Part shown: positions 11,513 to 23,135 of the stretch, piece by piece
Numbering within the stretch: position 1 is the first letter of the stretch
Layout of the letters: each line of letters starts with the position of its first letter
DNA from: Trissonchulus latispiculum
Lineage: Eukaryota > Nematoda > Enoplea > Enoplida > Ironidae
Direction of reading: 5' to 3'
Assembly: GCA_030248195.1 (NCBI GenBank)
Contig: JASAND010004251.1
Span: 1-64,000 of the forward strand
Length of the DNA: 64,000 nucleotides
Notes under the pieces: generated by a model
Seen by the model: the letters and a program-made list of their open reading frames with translations, nothing else
Database searches by the model: none
What the model was told of the DNA's origin: nothing
Made by a program: the position numbers and the translations under genes

Positions 11513-11884
11513 GGGCCAGTATAAAACGCAGACGCAGACCAGCAGACTGGGGTATAAAACGCAGACTCTAGTGCAGACGCAGACTCGGGTATAAAAAGCA
11601 GATGCAGACTTTACTAAAGGTATAAAATGCAGACTTCATTGCAGACTTGCAGACTCGGGTATAAAAAGCAGACTTTAGTGCAGACTTGCAGACTCGGGTA
11701 TAAAATGCAGACCTGGGTATAAAATGCAGACTTGCAGACTCGGGTATAAAATGCAGACTTGCAGATTCGGGTATAAAATGCAGACTTTAGTCCAAACTTG
11801 CCGACTCCGGTATAAAATGCACTTTAGTGCAGCTTTGCAGACTCGGGGAAATATAAAACAGTCTCGGATAGTCTCTCTTGGTTC

Positions 11885-11917
<33 letters not shown>

Positions 11918-12265
11918 CTGCGGCTGTAGACTCGAATATTAAAATGTATACGCCGACTAACGAATTCTCAATTTATATACTACCCATTAATAGCTAGCTA
12001 TGGTGGCTAGCCGATGTATTCCTATTCTCGTGCCAACTTAACCTTAACTTAAACCTATGAGTCTTAAGCTAGAACCTATACTCTTCTACTACTTCTACAT
12101 CTTAGACCGGAGTATAAAAAGCACTTGGGTATAAAATGCAGACTTTTGAGCAGACTTACGTACTTTGCAGACCCTGATATAAAATGCAGACTTGGCTATA
12201 AAATGTAGGCCAGTCTGCAATTAAACAGGCTCCGGTATAAAATGTATAAGTTTTGCAGATTTTGG
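11513..12265. repeat. Left arm: TATAAAATGCAGAC minisatellite
   Basis: Tandem, variable-length units combining GGGTATAAAA, TGCAGAC and TTGCAGACTC. The array is interrupted at about 11890-12110 by an (AT)n run and unrelated sequence, then resumes to about 12265. Confidence 0.85.
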
Positions 12266-12990
12266 TTTATAACTATGTAGTATGGGCTGTTTGTCGTTTT
12301 GCCTGGTTGACCGTTTATAAAAACACAAAGTGGTTCATACTCCTGTTATTACTGATTGCCCGTTTGTCCGTATAACATCATTTAGCTTTAGCTGTGTTGC
12401 TAGATTGCTGTTTATGTTTTCGAGTCACCTGACATTTTCTGTTTATGCCGATTTGCTACAGCATTTTTTAAATTTTGCTCTCTTAAACACTTTGCAGAGT
12501 TTGAAACCCGGATACTTTTCAAAGTTTACAATTTATGCTAACAATATGACCATATTTAGCTACATATTAAATATTAAAACACATTCAAAATTCTTATATA
12601 AACGTCAATTTAACCAAGGACGTGGTATATACTGCTATCATTTCTGATGGGCTATTGCGTGCAGACAAGTACGGAAAATTTAAACATTGCTCAAGTCCAA
12701 GCGGACAGCCCTTACGAAGAAGACAACAGCAATATAGCATACAGGAAAAGTATGAATCAACCCTCTGAACGGACAAAACGACAAACGACCAAACAGCAAA
12801 AGTATGACTACATTTTAAAACGGACAAACCGACTACAGAAATGATCAAACGGACAATTATGAATGGGCTACCCATGACCCCATTCTAAATTTTAAAGTTG
12901 CTGGTGAAAAAGTCAAAAGTAGAGCTGGGGAATGCGTTTTTAAATCAGCCTGCAAGCATGTCAAAAAGTCTGCATCTTATATGAGCTTAA

Positions 12991-13970
12991 GGTGGTGATT
13001 CCTTTTGTTGATATTGTTGATTGGCGGCTTAAATCAAGATGAAATTTGACGAAACTTTCCGAAATTCTTTCTTTTAGCGTTTTAACACCCTCCGAGCAAT
13101 CCCGATTCAAAAATTCGAGATTTCCGGCCAGAGTGGTTTTTCCCGATTTCTGAAAGTTTGGCAGCAGCTATACAGTTATGACTATATTCGTTCGAAAGAT
13201 CTCGTTGAGCTTCATACTTTTGCTTTTTAAAGCAACGTTCTAGCTTTTCTCTACCGTGAGTTATAGCCGATTTTCTTGTTTTGGCGTTGAAAACTTGTCA
13301 TTTTTGCAGAAATCAAATAATCCATTATTTCTTGAACTACGCAAGCCGTAAAATCTACCTAAGGGCGTCGATCTGAAGGTGTCATAGAGGCAAATTATCC
13401 GACGCATGATAGTCTTCCAACAGCCATCCCGTAGGCTGCTATCATAAAAAATGTAGTTTTTGCAAAAACATGACCAATTTTTTTTCAAAGATTGTGGAGC
13501 ATTCACCATGCAAGTTGGAGGGCTGATACTGAACAGATGTGTTCTGCATAAATATACCCAGGGACCTTTTTTTAGTTTCCCCGATTACTGTTTTCTAGCT
13601 AAAGTAATCGCTTGACAAATTGAAAAAAAGTAGGCAAAATACAGGTTACGCACACATTTCAGCTTATTTCTCTACAACGAAGAGCGATTTCACAAAAAAT
13701 AAAAAATCGTCCCCAGCTATTTGATGGAGGCATCGAATGATATAACCGATGTCTCGCGAAAAAATTTACTTGAGTCTGCAAAAAATCTGGAAAATTATAC
13801 TACTTCTCAAATGTGTTAAAAATATTTTTGAAAAGCAACATTGGTTTCATGGTATGCATTAAAAAGAGAAAATGTCAAGCTGCATTTTGATATAAAAATG
13901 GCTTCTTAACTCCAAGTGATAAATGAATAATAATGGTGCAAACTTTATATGACCAAAGGGAATCACCACC
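12991..13970. mobile_element. Nested TTAA-flanked inverted-repeat element
   Basis: Starts GGTGGTGATTCCTTTTG and ends with the complement of GGTGGTGATTCCCTTTG; about 24 bp of terminal inverted repeat with three mismatches. TTAA lies immediately outside both ends (12987-12990, 13971-13974), the duplication expected of piggyBac- or Kolobok-type transposition. The 980 bp inside has no transposase frame. It sits inside the foldback element, so it inserted later. Confidence 0.8.
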
Positions 13971-14119
13971 TTAAATGCCTATATATTGTATACATAAATG
14001 TGTTGTTGCTTCCGGCCACCTGGCGATCCTCAATCGGCCCGGTCGGACCGCCTCCTGAGTTGGCAAGAGTCGACCGCAACCCCAAAGCTACGTAGGCGTT
14101 CACCGCTCTGGGGTTTTCC

Positions 14120-14433
14120 CAATGATATATACGTAAGTCTGCTTTTTCAGGTCTGCAAGTCTGCTCAAAAGTCTGCATTTTATACCCGAGTCTGCTTTTT
14201 ATATCCGGGTCTGCAAGTCTGCTCAAAAGTCTGCATTTTATACCACAGTCTGCTTTTTATACCCAGGTCTGCAAGTCTGCATTTTATACCAAAGTCTGCG
14301 TCTGTTGTGAAGTCTGCATTTTATACCCGAGTCTGCTTTTGGGTCTGCGTTTTTTACCCGAGTCTGCGTCTGCGTGGGTCTGCTAAGTCTGCAGGTCTGC
14401 GTCTGCGTCTGCGTCTGCATTTTATACTGGCCC
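14120..14433. repeat. Right arm: inverted TGCAGAC minisatellite
   Basis: Units of AGTCTGCATTTTATACCCGAGTCTGC type, the reverse complement of the left arm. It ends GTCTGCATTTTATACTGGCCC at the transposon terminus. Confidence 0.85.
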
Positions 14434-14441
14434 TTTATATT

Positions 14442-15167
14442 TCTATTTTCTTTGTATCCTTTTCATTCCACAGTAAGTTTTGTATAACTAACTGTAAATT
14501 TGTAAAGCTTTTGTGGCTAGTCCACCTTCTATATGCGTTTTTAGAAATTTTGTGTAATTGATGTTTTATGTGGTGTACTTTTATAATTACATAAGCTATG
14601 TAGTTATGCTATGAGTATTCGGTACTCTTACTATGTTTGTTTTTGTAAATATGCAACCTGGTTTGTTCTTTCAATTTAAAAACAGATGGACATTTTTAAT
14701 AAGGTGAGGTTCGTATTAATTGTATTTATAATGTACAAGTATTGGTTTCTTTAAAATATAACTTTGATTTTAGCTCTGGGTTTGGTTGCTCGCCTGGAAG
14801 TGAGATTATCGTCGCCAGTAGAAAGAAAGAAATTTAAGAATTGAAAATATGGCACAAATTTTTAATTTCAATTTTCCAATCCGGGTCTATGTAGAACCAT
14901 GTAATCTACATACGATTAAGCTATTAAGCTTGCAGATAAGGTCAGCGTCAGCACCCCCGGGAGAATATATTCTGAAATGGGACTAGTTCTGGGATGGCTA
15001 AGGTGGTTGGGGTGGGGAAGATGGTTGGGGTGTGGGTCGTACTGTAAAGAAATATAAAAATACCTTTAGCCTCGGGTATATACAATGTACCTAATAATTG
15101 TGTAAATAGACGGAATTTGGTTTGACTCGTGCATAATTTCTGTGTACTAGACTTTCTACTGTGCCTA
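14442..15167. other. No gene seen
   Basis: AT-rich spacer between two transposons. A short GTTGGGGTGGGGAAGATGG repeat patch lies near 15000-15035. Nothing else recognised. Confidence 0.4.
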
Positions 15168-15175
15168 CACATAGG

Positions 15176-15584
15176 CAGGCGCGTAGCCAGGGGGGGGGGG
15201 GGATGGGGGGAATTCCCCCCCCCGAAATTGTGTTGCCCCCCAGGAATTTTTTTCCTGCCCATGTGTAAAACGCCGATTTTTCAAAAAATTTTCGCGCCTT
15301 CGGCGCGTATTGACTGAAATTTACCATCATAATATGGATTTGGAACGCCAAAAATGAGTGCTAAATTCCCTATTGGATGTGGTTCGCCCAGTTCATGCAT
15401 CATTTGCGTGCATGAAAACGTATTGAGCCTCATTTCGCTTCTTTAATTCAAAGAATGCTTTGAAAAAATTCCTCAGACGTTACAAATTTGAAAAATTTTT
15501 CAACTTCTGGGGGGCTGCGCCCCCCAGACCCCCCACCAAATTTTGGCATTCCCCCCCCGAAAATTTTTTCTGGCTACGCTAGTG
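15176..15584. mobile_element. hAT-type G-tract MITE, 8-bp TSD CACATAGG
   Basis: Ends are CAGGCGCGTAGCCAGG and the complement of CACTAGCGTAGCCAGA. CACATAGG is duplicated exactly on both sides (15168-15175, 15585-15592). The interior has long G and C tracts next to the ends, including CTGGGGGGCTGCGCCCCCCAG. An 8-bp duplication with a CA...TG terminus is diagnostic of hAT-superfamily transposition. 409 bp, no coding capacity. Confidence 0.85.
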
Positions 15585-15592
15585 CACATAGG

Positions 15593-16291
15593 TATACTGT
15601 GTGACCTGATGTAATGCTAACTTTGATCTTCAATTATGTATATGTGACGTGCACAGTTAAAAATCGGTGATATTTTTTATAACAATAGTCTAGTCTTTTC
15701 TGTCAATTATATAGAAGATTGTACCAAGTTTATACCGTTGATAGAAAGACAAACCTTGGTCGGTCTTGTCTTATCAAAATCATTAAAATAGCTATGTATA
15801 TCTCCATGATGTTAGTGGAAAAAGCTTGTTTACGCTTACGACACAACGTTTCATACTGCATAATAATGACGCCTTCATAATTTTTGAAGTCATTGATTTT
15901 CCCAAAATAATTTTGCTAAAGCTGAGGCATTAAAAATGATCGATTTGGGCAAAACAAGATAGCATGAAATTTAGCTACCGTCCCTCAAAATTTTCAGCAC
16001 GTTTTGTCGAATTTTACATGTTTTTAGATAGTGTATTGTTGTTTCGTTTGGAGAGAAAAGAAGCGTAAGTATTAAAATTTATGTTTTTCTATTTTCAGGT
16101 GTAGAGTAATACAAACTAACTAACCTTAGATTTATTAAAAAATGAAAAATAGCTGCTAGTTCAATGAAGGAAGAATGCCCTGTCAGAAATTGGAATTAAC
16201 TATTGTTTATCTTGGGCAATTTGCAACTCACAATTTCGCACTCTACGTCTTCAAATAAGTAGGTTAGAAATAGATGTATGTACTACTATGT
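15593..16291. other. No gene seen
   Basis: AT-rich spacer between two hAT-type elements. No coding, tandem or inverted structure recognised. Confidence 0.4.
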
Positions 16292-16774
16292 TTACACAAT
16301 AGTGATGTGGATCGATCGGCAGCTAAAATTTGAACCGATCCGATCCAGCAAAACTATTTGTCGATCCGATCCGATCCGATCCGGGTCCTGGATCGGTCGA
16401 TCCGATCCGATCCGGCGATCCGAAATCATTGCTTCAAAAAGCTAAGCGGAACTAGATTTAAAGTCGGTTTTTGCCGTGTAAAACACATCTTATACAGGTT
16501 TCGCTAAAATTTCTTTATCATTCCGAAATACGAAAGCGTATATAATTGTACAAAATTATATAGATGATGATGCGGCCTTAATTTCAATTTGGATTAAAAA
16601 ATTATTAACTTTATCGACTAGGCACCGAAATTGAAGTTGTAATTTTTTGGATCGCCGTTCAAACTGACCTTTGTTCTCGGAAACTAAATCTGAAGCTTGG
16701 ACTGTATCGGGAAAACGGACCAAAAACTTTAAAAACAATGCGGGAAGTAAATTTTGAACGATCACAGAGTTTGA

Positions 16775-16941
16775 CAAGTATACTTTGTAGCACGATTTTT
16801 CGTGCATTCACACATATGTACGTTCATCGTGCGGGAAGCTCTGAGTGTGCGAAACGAGTGCGCGCAGCGTCGTGCACGAGGCTTTCCGCCCGATCAATTT
16901 ACAAAACTGTGAATGCAAAACCGTGCTACAAAGTACTTGTA
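16775..16941. mobile_element. Small inverted-repeat element inside the hAT copy
   Basis: ACAAGTATACTTTGTAGCAC on the left and the complement of ACAAGTACTTTGTAGCACGG on the right enclose about 165 bp. GCATTCACA follows in both arms, so the arms extend to about 35 bp. Flanking duplication not resolved. Confidence 0.5.
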
Positions 16942-17028
16942 TAACGAATAAGGCACAAAACCTTTGTCACCACGGTAAAAACCTTTAAAATAAATAAAGT
17001 ATTAATTTTACTGAGATATATAAGTACC

Positions 17029-17219
17029 CCGACCATATTTACCTAGTTTTCGTTCCAAAAATGTGTGCATCGTGATCAAAAGCCATTAAAATGCAAAAAT
17101 ATAATTTTTATCGAGATAAGTATCCCGACCATATTTACCTAGTTTTCGTTCCAACAATGTGTGCAATGTGCATCGTGATCAAAAGCCATTAAAATGCAAA
17201 AATATAATTTTTATCGAGC
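17029..17219. repeat. Two-copy tandem duplication of about 95 bp
   Basis: CCCGACCATATTTACCTAGT begins a unit at about 17036 and again at about 17131. Both run through GCATCGTGATCAAAAGCC to ATTTTTATCGAG with few differences; the second copy has an extra GTGCAAT. Confidence 0.9.
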
Positions 17220-18185
17220 TAAGATCACACACTGATATTACGTAAACTCCGTGCTACAAATTATTTAGAATAAAGAGTTCAACGGTTTTAGAATAAAGCC
17301 ACAAAGAGTCCAACCATAAAACTTCACTCCAAAATTCTGACAACAGTAAGCAACATTAATCACAGGAAGTTATGCGTCATCAACATTCAGTAAATAATTA
17401 ATTTTTCATTACCGCTTAGCAGCATAGTAACAGCGGGTCTTGATTTTGCACTTTGATGCTAGATACATTGCATAAAATTATATAGTATGTAAAAGCGCTA
17501 AGTTGCTGTAATAAGTTATTACTTACTGAATGCTAAGTTTGAGAGACTCAAAACCAAAACAAGTTTTGTTGGTAGAAGGAAAATATTGTACTAACAACGT
17601 ACGCACCAAGCAGTACAGTGATAGAAGTCAAGTTCAGTCACAAATACGCGTCGCGTACGGTTTAATTTTATGTGATGTTGCGTATCAAGTCGGATCGCCG
17701 ATCCGGCTGACTCAAGCGATCCGATCCAGACTAATCCAGCAGGTCTACCGATCCGATCCGATCCGATCCGGCCTCCGGATCGCGGATCGGATCGATTTTG
17801 CCGATCCGATCCACATCACTATTTATTACACAAGATGGAAGCATAAGCTAGCTGGAAAGTTATAAGTTTGTCCGGAACAAATAAATCCAGGGTTTGTATT
17901 TAGCTTTGTCTTAATTGTTAAGCTAATGTTAGCCTTACTGGCTTTCCTGACTTGGCAGCTGTTAAATTTTGGTCTAGGTGCGCTCGCATAATGACTGAAG
18001 TCGTCTAATTTGGAATTCATTGGAATTTGGAATACACGCGCACGCGCTCGCGCGTAATGTGATGTATGTAATTAATTGAACGGACTCGAGGCTTGATCCA
18101 CTAACTTCTGTTCCAACACCGGCATCACTACATATGACTGCTCCTCATACCAAGAGTGTGTACACATAATAACTTAGGCCAAGGA

Positions 18186-18570
18186 CATGGGCCGCGTTGC
18201 AAAATATCCTTCAAAGCCTAGGAGTGCTCCTGATTTCAGCATAGGTGTTCACCTGGGGCCTTTTCGCGCGTGAATTAAAAGTAGAGTTAAACATTTTTAA
18301 CTAGTTTAACCCTGTAGTCGAGTTGAAATGAACTGTTTAACTCTTTTAATCTTGTGCACGAAAAGGATTGAGTTCGCGAAAAGGCCCTTAGAAGAGTTGG
18401 GTTTCAAAAGATTCTCCTGCGTTAGGGGCAGCGCCAGCTAAACTTAGGGAAATCTATTGGTTCAGGTTCAGGAAGGAAGTCCACTAACTCAACTCCCTCT
18501 TGAAGAGCTCCTACCAGACATTCTCCTTGAAGGGCACTTAGGAGAATCGTTTGCAACACGGCCATGATCT
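18186..18570. mobile_element. Possible GGCCGYGTTGCAAA-ended element
   Basis: GGGCCGCGTTGCAAA near 18190 and its complement (TTTGCAACACGGCC) near 18550 flank about 380 bp that contains a complete GGGCCTTTTCGCGC MITE. Only about 15 bp of the ends match and no duplication was found. Confidence 0.4.
18256..18390. mobile_element. GGGCCTTTTCGCGC MITE, copy 1
   Basis: A 135-bp inverted-repeat unit beginning GGGGCCTTTTCGCGCG and ending CGCGAAAAGGCCCTT. The interior is rich in GAGTTAAAC/GTTTAACTC boxes. Related copies lie at 18855-18975 (inverted, partial) and 26685-26834. Confidence 0.65.
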
Positions 18571-18608
18571 TTCAAGATAACAGCTGACCCCCTCCCTTCA
18601 AATTAATT

Positions 18609-18780
18609 GGACCCCAGTGACTCCAGACATTTGTGTATGTACGTTCACTCTCTACGGTTTATGTGCTGAAGCCCAAAACCTGTTATCAAAATTCAGCTGC
18701 TGATCATATACCCATCATCATTCAAGACAAACCCTGCCTAAACATACAAGCGAAGCGTACACAAATGTGAACTGGGGCCC
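18609..18780. mobile_element. GGGCCCCAGT...CATTTGTGTA MITE
   Basis: GGACCCCAGTGACTCCAGAC with CATTTGTGTA following is matched by an inverted GGGCCCCAGTTCACATTTGT at the right. AATT abuts both ends (18605-18608, 18781-18784), and CCCTTCAAATT outside may extend the arms. About 172 bp, no coding. Confidence 0.6.
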
Positions 18781-18854
18781 AATTTGAGAGGGTTGAGTGG
18801 GATTGGGCCACCCGTTATCGTGCAGATCATGTACCCAGTAACCGACCTAACAAC

Positions 18855-18975
18855 TAAGGGCCTTTCGCTCAGCGAGTTAAACGATTTAAAAAGTTAGAAT
18901 TATCTAAACAGTTCGTTTTTAACTCCTGCAGAGTTAAACGAGCTAAAAAGTTTAACTAGACTCAACTCTTGCGCG
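18855..18975. mobile_element. GGGCCTTTTCGCGC MITE, copy 2 (inverted, degraded)
   Basis: TAAGGGCCTTTCGCTCAGCG then GTTAAAC/TTTAACT boxes, ending near CTCAACTCTTGCGCG. It matches the reverse complement of the copy at 26685-26834 over its first 35 bp and at scattered boxes. Confidence 0.5.
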
Positions 18976-20939
18976 AAATATATGGATAATTCTTCCGTAT
19001 ACGCGCACCCGTTTCTAAAATTCGCAAGAGTTTAAATTTGGTATGGATGCATTTGAAGACACTTCTGCTGATCGATCTATGACAAAAATTTAAAATTGTA
19101 CTTTTGGTAAAAGTAAGCTTAAATATTAAGCTTACATCCTTAGCTCGTACTAAGCTAACCAAAAGCGGGATCGAACAAAGGTTTTCAGGTGTTCAACGAC
19201 TCCAATCCAAAAAATCCTTCTATACAACTTCATCGAAATCAGAGACAAAAATTTTTGGTTCCCCTTGGTCAACTTTAAATTTTTTGTCACACAGAGACCA
19301 GAAATTAGAGCTGGGGCCGGTTCCACTAGAACCGGTTGGAACCGGAACCGGAACCGAACCGGAAGGAGTTTTAGAACCGGAACCGGAACCGGAATCGGTA
19401 GAATTTGGAACCGGCCGGTTCCAGGCTCAAAAATTGAGCTTGAACTAAAATTTTTCCAAAATGTCAAATTTGGAATAGTTGGATTTTGGGCCAGCAGCAT
19501 TCGATTCTGATTCATGAGTCTCTTGTCTCTGAAGCTGAAGCTGGAACTGCGTTGGCACGAATGTAGAATCATTAGCGAATTTTATAATTCGAAATCGGCG
19601 ATTGCTACATACCAATATTCGAATAGTTGTTTACATTTCAAGAATACTTAACGAATAGCTCGATGAACGAATATTCTAAATATTTGTTTATTCTCACTTA
19701 GTTAATTGCTTTAATATTAATACGGAAGATTTTTGTATTAGTTGCAGGATTTCGACTCAAGCTAACTGAATCTAGAATGACCAAAATGGATGGGCAGCGG
19801 TGCGGTTTTACCGCGGTTACCGCGGCGGTAACCGCAGACCTGCGGTATGCGGTAAGGAAGCAAAAACCGCGCGGTTATTGCGGTTACCGCCGATTCTGAT
19901 ACCCGCGGGAAAACCGCTATTTTTATTAGGTTTTTCGCTTGAAAAACTCAAATTTACCTTATTTTCTATACGATTTTCTCAACAATGCAAACGTCGCCGA
20001 AATATTTTATATTTGTCCGGAATTTTTGCAAAATTCTGGCACCTCTTGCTGCTTTGCTACTGTGGCAGATTTGATATGCATACACTCGCAATTACAACAT
20101 TGTTAGCATTGTTAGCGCTGAGCCGCTGAGTCTAACACAGTCTTTGCAGTCACTAACCCAGCCACAGGATTTTAATTTTACTATTTCATTTACTATTTTT
20201 ATATTGTGCCCTGTCGGAAATTGTTAGTTGTAAAATGATTAAACTAATCAAACTTTTGTAATTTGTTTAGTTTAAGTTTTAAATCCAAGAGAAATTTTGA
20301 AAACTTGTCCGACTGAATTCTATGCACCGTATTATGCTAAGAAGTGGCCCATGGGCGTTTTTCAGGAATATATAGCCAACTTAGGATTTTTTGAAATTTA
20401 AAAAAGCGCCCACCCGAAAAAACGCCCATGGGCGATGTTTTGAAAATCCGCTTATAATTGCTGTATTGTTAATTTTCGATAAATTTGGTAAGTTTTTGCA
20501 GAAGAAGCTGCCTGACAAGTGTCAGCTTCCCTCGCGGGTCTATCCAAAGAGCATAACCATCGCTTGTACAGCTTTGAAATAGCTTAACCAGTCGCTACTT
20601 TCTTCACAAACTTGTGGTTTTAATGCCCATGATCGCGAGCACTAAAAAATTCAAAAAACCACCCACCCACCCCCGCGAAAAAGGGCCAATGGAAGTTTTA
20701 TTGGTTGTGCCACTGTTTGGCGTAATACGGTAGTTCACCGGTCAAGTCAGGTATTCTGTAAAGACCTTCATAAATTATATCGCAGTTTGATTCTTAAAAA
20801 ATAGATCGGTAAATCTCTAAGAATGATTTCTCCGGAACAAGAATTTGCCACATGCGCAGAGAGAAAACATTAATGAGCGATCCTGACGGATTTTACTTGT
20901 AGTTCAGCAAGAAATAAACCCCTCTTATATACTATTTCG

Positions 20940-21866
20940 GTGCTCTTTAACATTCTGGGACCAGTCCCGCATTTTTAGGTGCAAAGATAAGAAATTTTTT
21001 GTTTTTGCCATTATTCTCTCAGCACATAGTCGAGACACCAGATTGGTTGGTATGGCTGGAAAGAGGGCGCAAAAATGAACATTTTTGCTTTTAGAACTTT
21101 TGCGCTATCTCTAGTGGTTAAGTCAGTATAAGCAAAAAACGATTTTTGGGGTCCAAAAATGGCCGTTTTCGAGAAAATCAGTTTTTTCAAAATCACTGCC
21201 AAATCGTACGGACATTTTTGGTTTATTTATACTCAATCGATACACCGTCCAATTGCGCGTTTTATTAATACCTATTCGCTGGAGTTTGTTGCTCTAAGCT
21301 GGAGATTTAGCCGAAAAACCATTTTGGCAAAACTGCGATTATTTTGTTTTGAACATCGATTTCTCAAAAACTACCCAATGGATTCGCGTGATTTTTGGCA
21401 GAATGAGAATTCGCACTATTGCGGAGGGACATTTTTCTTGGTTTGAGCTAAAACATCTCCAGTTGCGAGAAAACTCAATGCAAAGTCGCAAAATTTCGTG
21501 CCACCGCACATTTAATGAATTTTCTTGTCCGTTAAGACCTGCTAAGCCAAATCCAAAAAAATGTCCCTCGGCCCACATGTCCTGTATAGGACAGCACAAG
21601 AAAAAATTTTGGCCGTTTCCACAGTTTTGAGAAAAAGATGTTCAAAAATTTTTGGTCTGTATTCAACCTGTCAGATGTCAGTATGTCGGAAAATTTTAGC
21701 TATGTTCTGCGGATTTTTACTAGTTTTGTACTGTCATGAGAATCTGCAGATTATAAGCTTTAAAATGATGTATAAAAAGCTCTTTCCAACTCACACAATT
21801 GCGAAAGTTATGGCGTTTCAAAAAATACGCACAAAAGCACTGCACAAAACGATACCAGCACCTTAA
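20940..21866. repeat. Dispersed repeat R1, copy A
   Basis: From GCTCTTTAACATTCTGGGACC to CACTGCACAAAACGATACC this matches a second copy at 57366-58645, including GAACATTTTTGCTTTTA, GGTTTATTTATACTCAATCG, ACCATTTTGGCAAAACTGC and GCTCTTTCCAACTC. Several open frames cross it but do not coincide with anything recognisable. It is probably internal sequence of a DNA transposon. Confidence 0.7.
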
Positions 21867-22142
21867 ATTGCAACCACACCTGGGCAACGGGGGGGTGGAC
21901 GGGGGGGTGGCCACCCCAGGTCTCACATACGCACCGAAATGATACCTATATGATTTCGTAGAATAATTGACGCACCAAAATGATACCTACATGATTTTTT
22001 GAAGATTTGGACGCGTAGCCAAATTTGACTTACTTACGCATCTATTTCCACAAATTAGATTCTTCCATCTCCATACTTTTGACTTGTCTACACACCAAAT
22101 TTGTTAGCGTACTAGCACGCACCTGATTTGACCTACATATCT

Positions 22143-22600
22143 ACGCACTGGATGTGGCCACTAACGCACCGAACTTGGCTAACCGACGCACCGGATTTGT
22201 CCTCTGACGCACCGAACTTGGCTAACCGACGCACCGGATTCGTCCTCTCACGCACCGAATTTGGCTTACCGACGCGCCAGATTCGTCCTCTGACGCACCG
22301 AATTTGGCTTACCGGCGCACCGGATTCGTCCTCTGACGCACCGAATTTGGCTAACCGACGCACCGGATTTGTCGTCTGACGCACCGAACTTGGTTACCGA
22401 CGCGCCGGATTCGTCCTCTCACGCACCGAATTTAGCTTACCGACGCGCCAGATTCGTCCTCTGACGCACCGAATTTGGCTTACCGGCGCACCGGATTCGT
22501 CCTCTGACGCACCGAATTTTGCTAACCGACGCACAGGATTCGGCCTCTGACGCACCGTATTTGGCTTACCGACGTACCAGATTGTTATCCACGCACCGGA
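22143..22600. repeat. 43-bp GACGCACCG minisatellite
   Basis: About ten tandem units, each a dimer of GACGCACCGAATTTGGCTTACC-like (22 bp) and GACGCACCGGATTCGTCCTCT-like (21 bp) halves. The 43-bp period shifts frame each unit; the open frames on both strands here reflect lack of stops in the repeat, not genes. Diverged units extend left to about 21930. Confidence 0.9.
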
Positions 22601-23135
22601 TTTGGACTTTAGCGCTTTTCTGTCAAACACTAATTATTTGAACAACAAATTTAGTTTGCTCAGTGAAAAATAAATTTACACAATAAAATGCATAGGAAAA
22701 ATTTAGAATATGTTTGTTAAAGTGCTCTGAAAAAATAGATTTCAAGCCTTTCATGTTTCAGAAAGAATTAGCTTTTAGCTGGGGGCCAGACCCCCACTTT
22801 GTTCCCGTGGTTTTCAATCAAGTTTTTTTTACGTCAGGGGTCCGTCACGTAGCAATTGTTTTTCGTGTGACACAAATGAAAATCGCCTTGAAGCAAGCCG
22901 AGATAGTTAGATTTGAGCACCAAGGATGAAACATTGGGAAAAAGTTGCTGGAAAAATTATTTCAAGTGATATTTTAAAAAATTTCTACTGGGGGACCCCG
23001 CCTGTCTGTATTCTTACTCATTGCTGATTGCTACGATAGCTGACAAGCTAATATGGGATAAGACTAAAGGTAGATGTAGCAGAAGCCTGCTAGTCTTGCA
23101 GATTTAGCCATTGAAAAAACTGAATATGTCAGCGT

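Larger units (their letters stand above)
11513..14433. mobile_element. 2.9-kb foldback element, 8-bp TSD TTTATATT
   Basis: The ends are GGGCCAGTATAAAAYGCAGA in inverted orientation. TTTATATT flanks both ends exactly (11505-11512 and 14434-14441). Each arm is an array of a GGGTATAAAATGCAGACTTGCAGACTC-like unit: direct in the left arm (11513 to about 12265), inverted in the right arm (about 14120-14433). The middle carries scattered CGGACAAAC motifs and a nested TTAA-flanked element (12991-13970). The design recalls Foldback and sea-urchin TU-type elements, whose arms are short tandem repeats; the 8-bp duplication also fits hAT and P superfamilies. No transposase frame was found, so it is non-autonomous here. 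Confidence 0.85.
16300..17825. mobile_element. hAT-type element with GATCCGATCCG ends
   Basis: Starts TAGTGATGTGGATCGATCGG; the right end is the complement of TAAATAGTGATGTGGATCGG. Both subterminal regions contain runs of GATCCGATCCGATCCG (about 16305-16425 and 17695-17815). TTACACAA is present exactly outside both ends (16292-16299, 17826-17833); with this duplication the right terminus carries four extra bases (TAAA in complement). The interior lacks a transposase and contains a tandem duplication and a smaller inverted-repeat insertion. Confidence 0.8.

Noticed and set aside
22128..22630. 83- and 78-codon frames on both strands
   Set aside because: Stop-free passage through a 43-bp minisatellite whose period is not a multiple of three.
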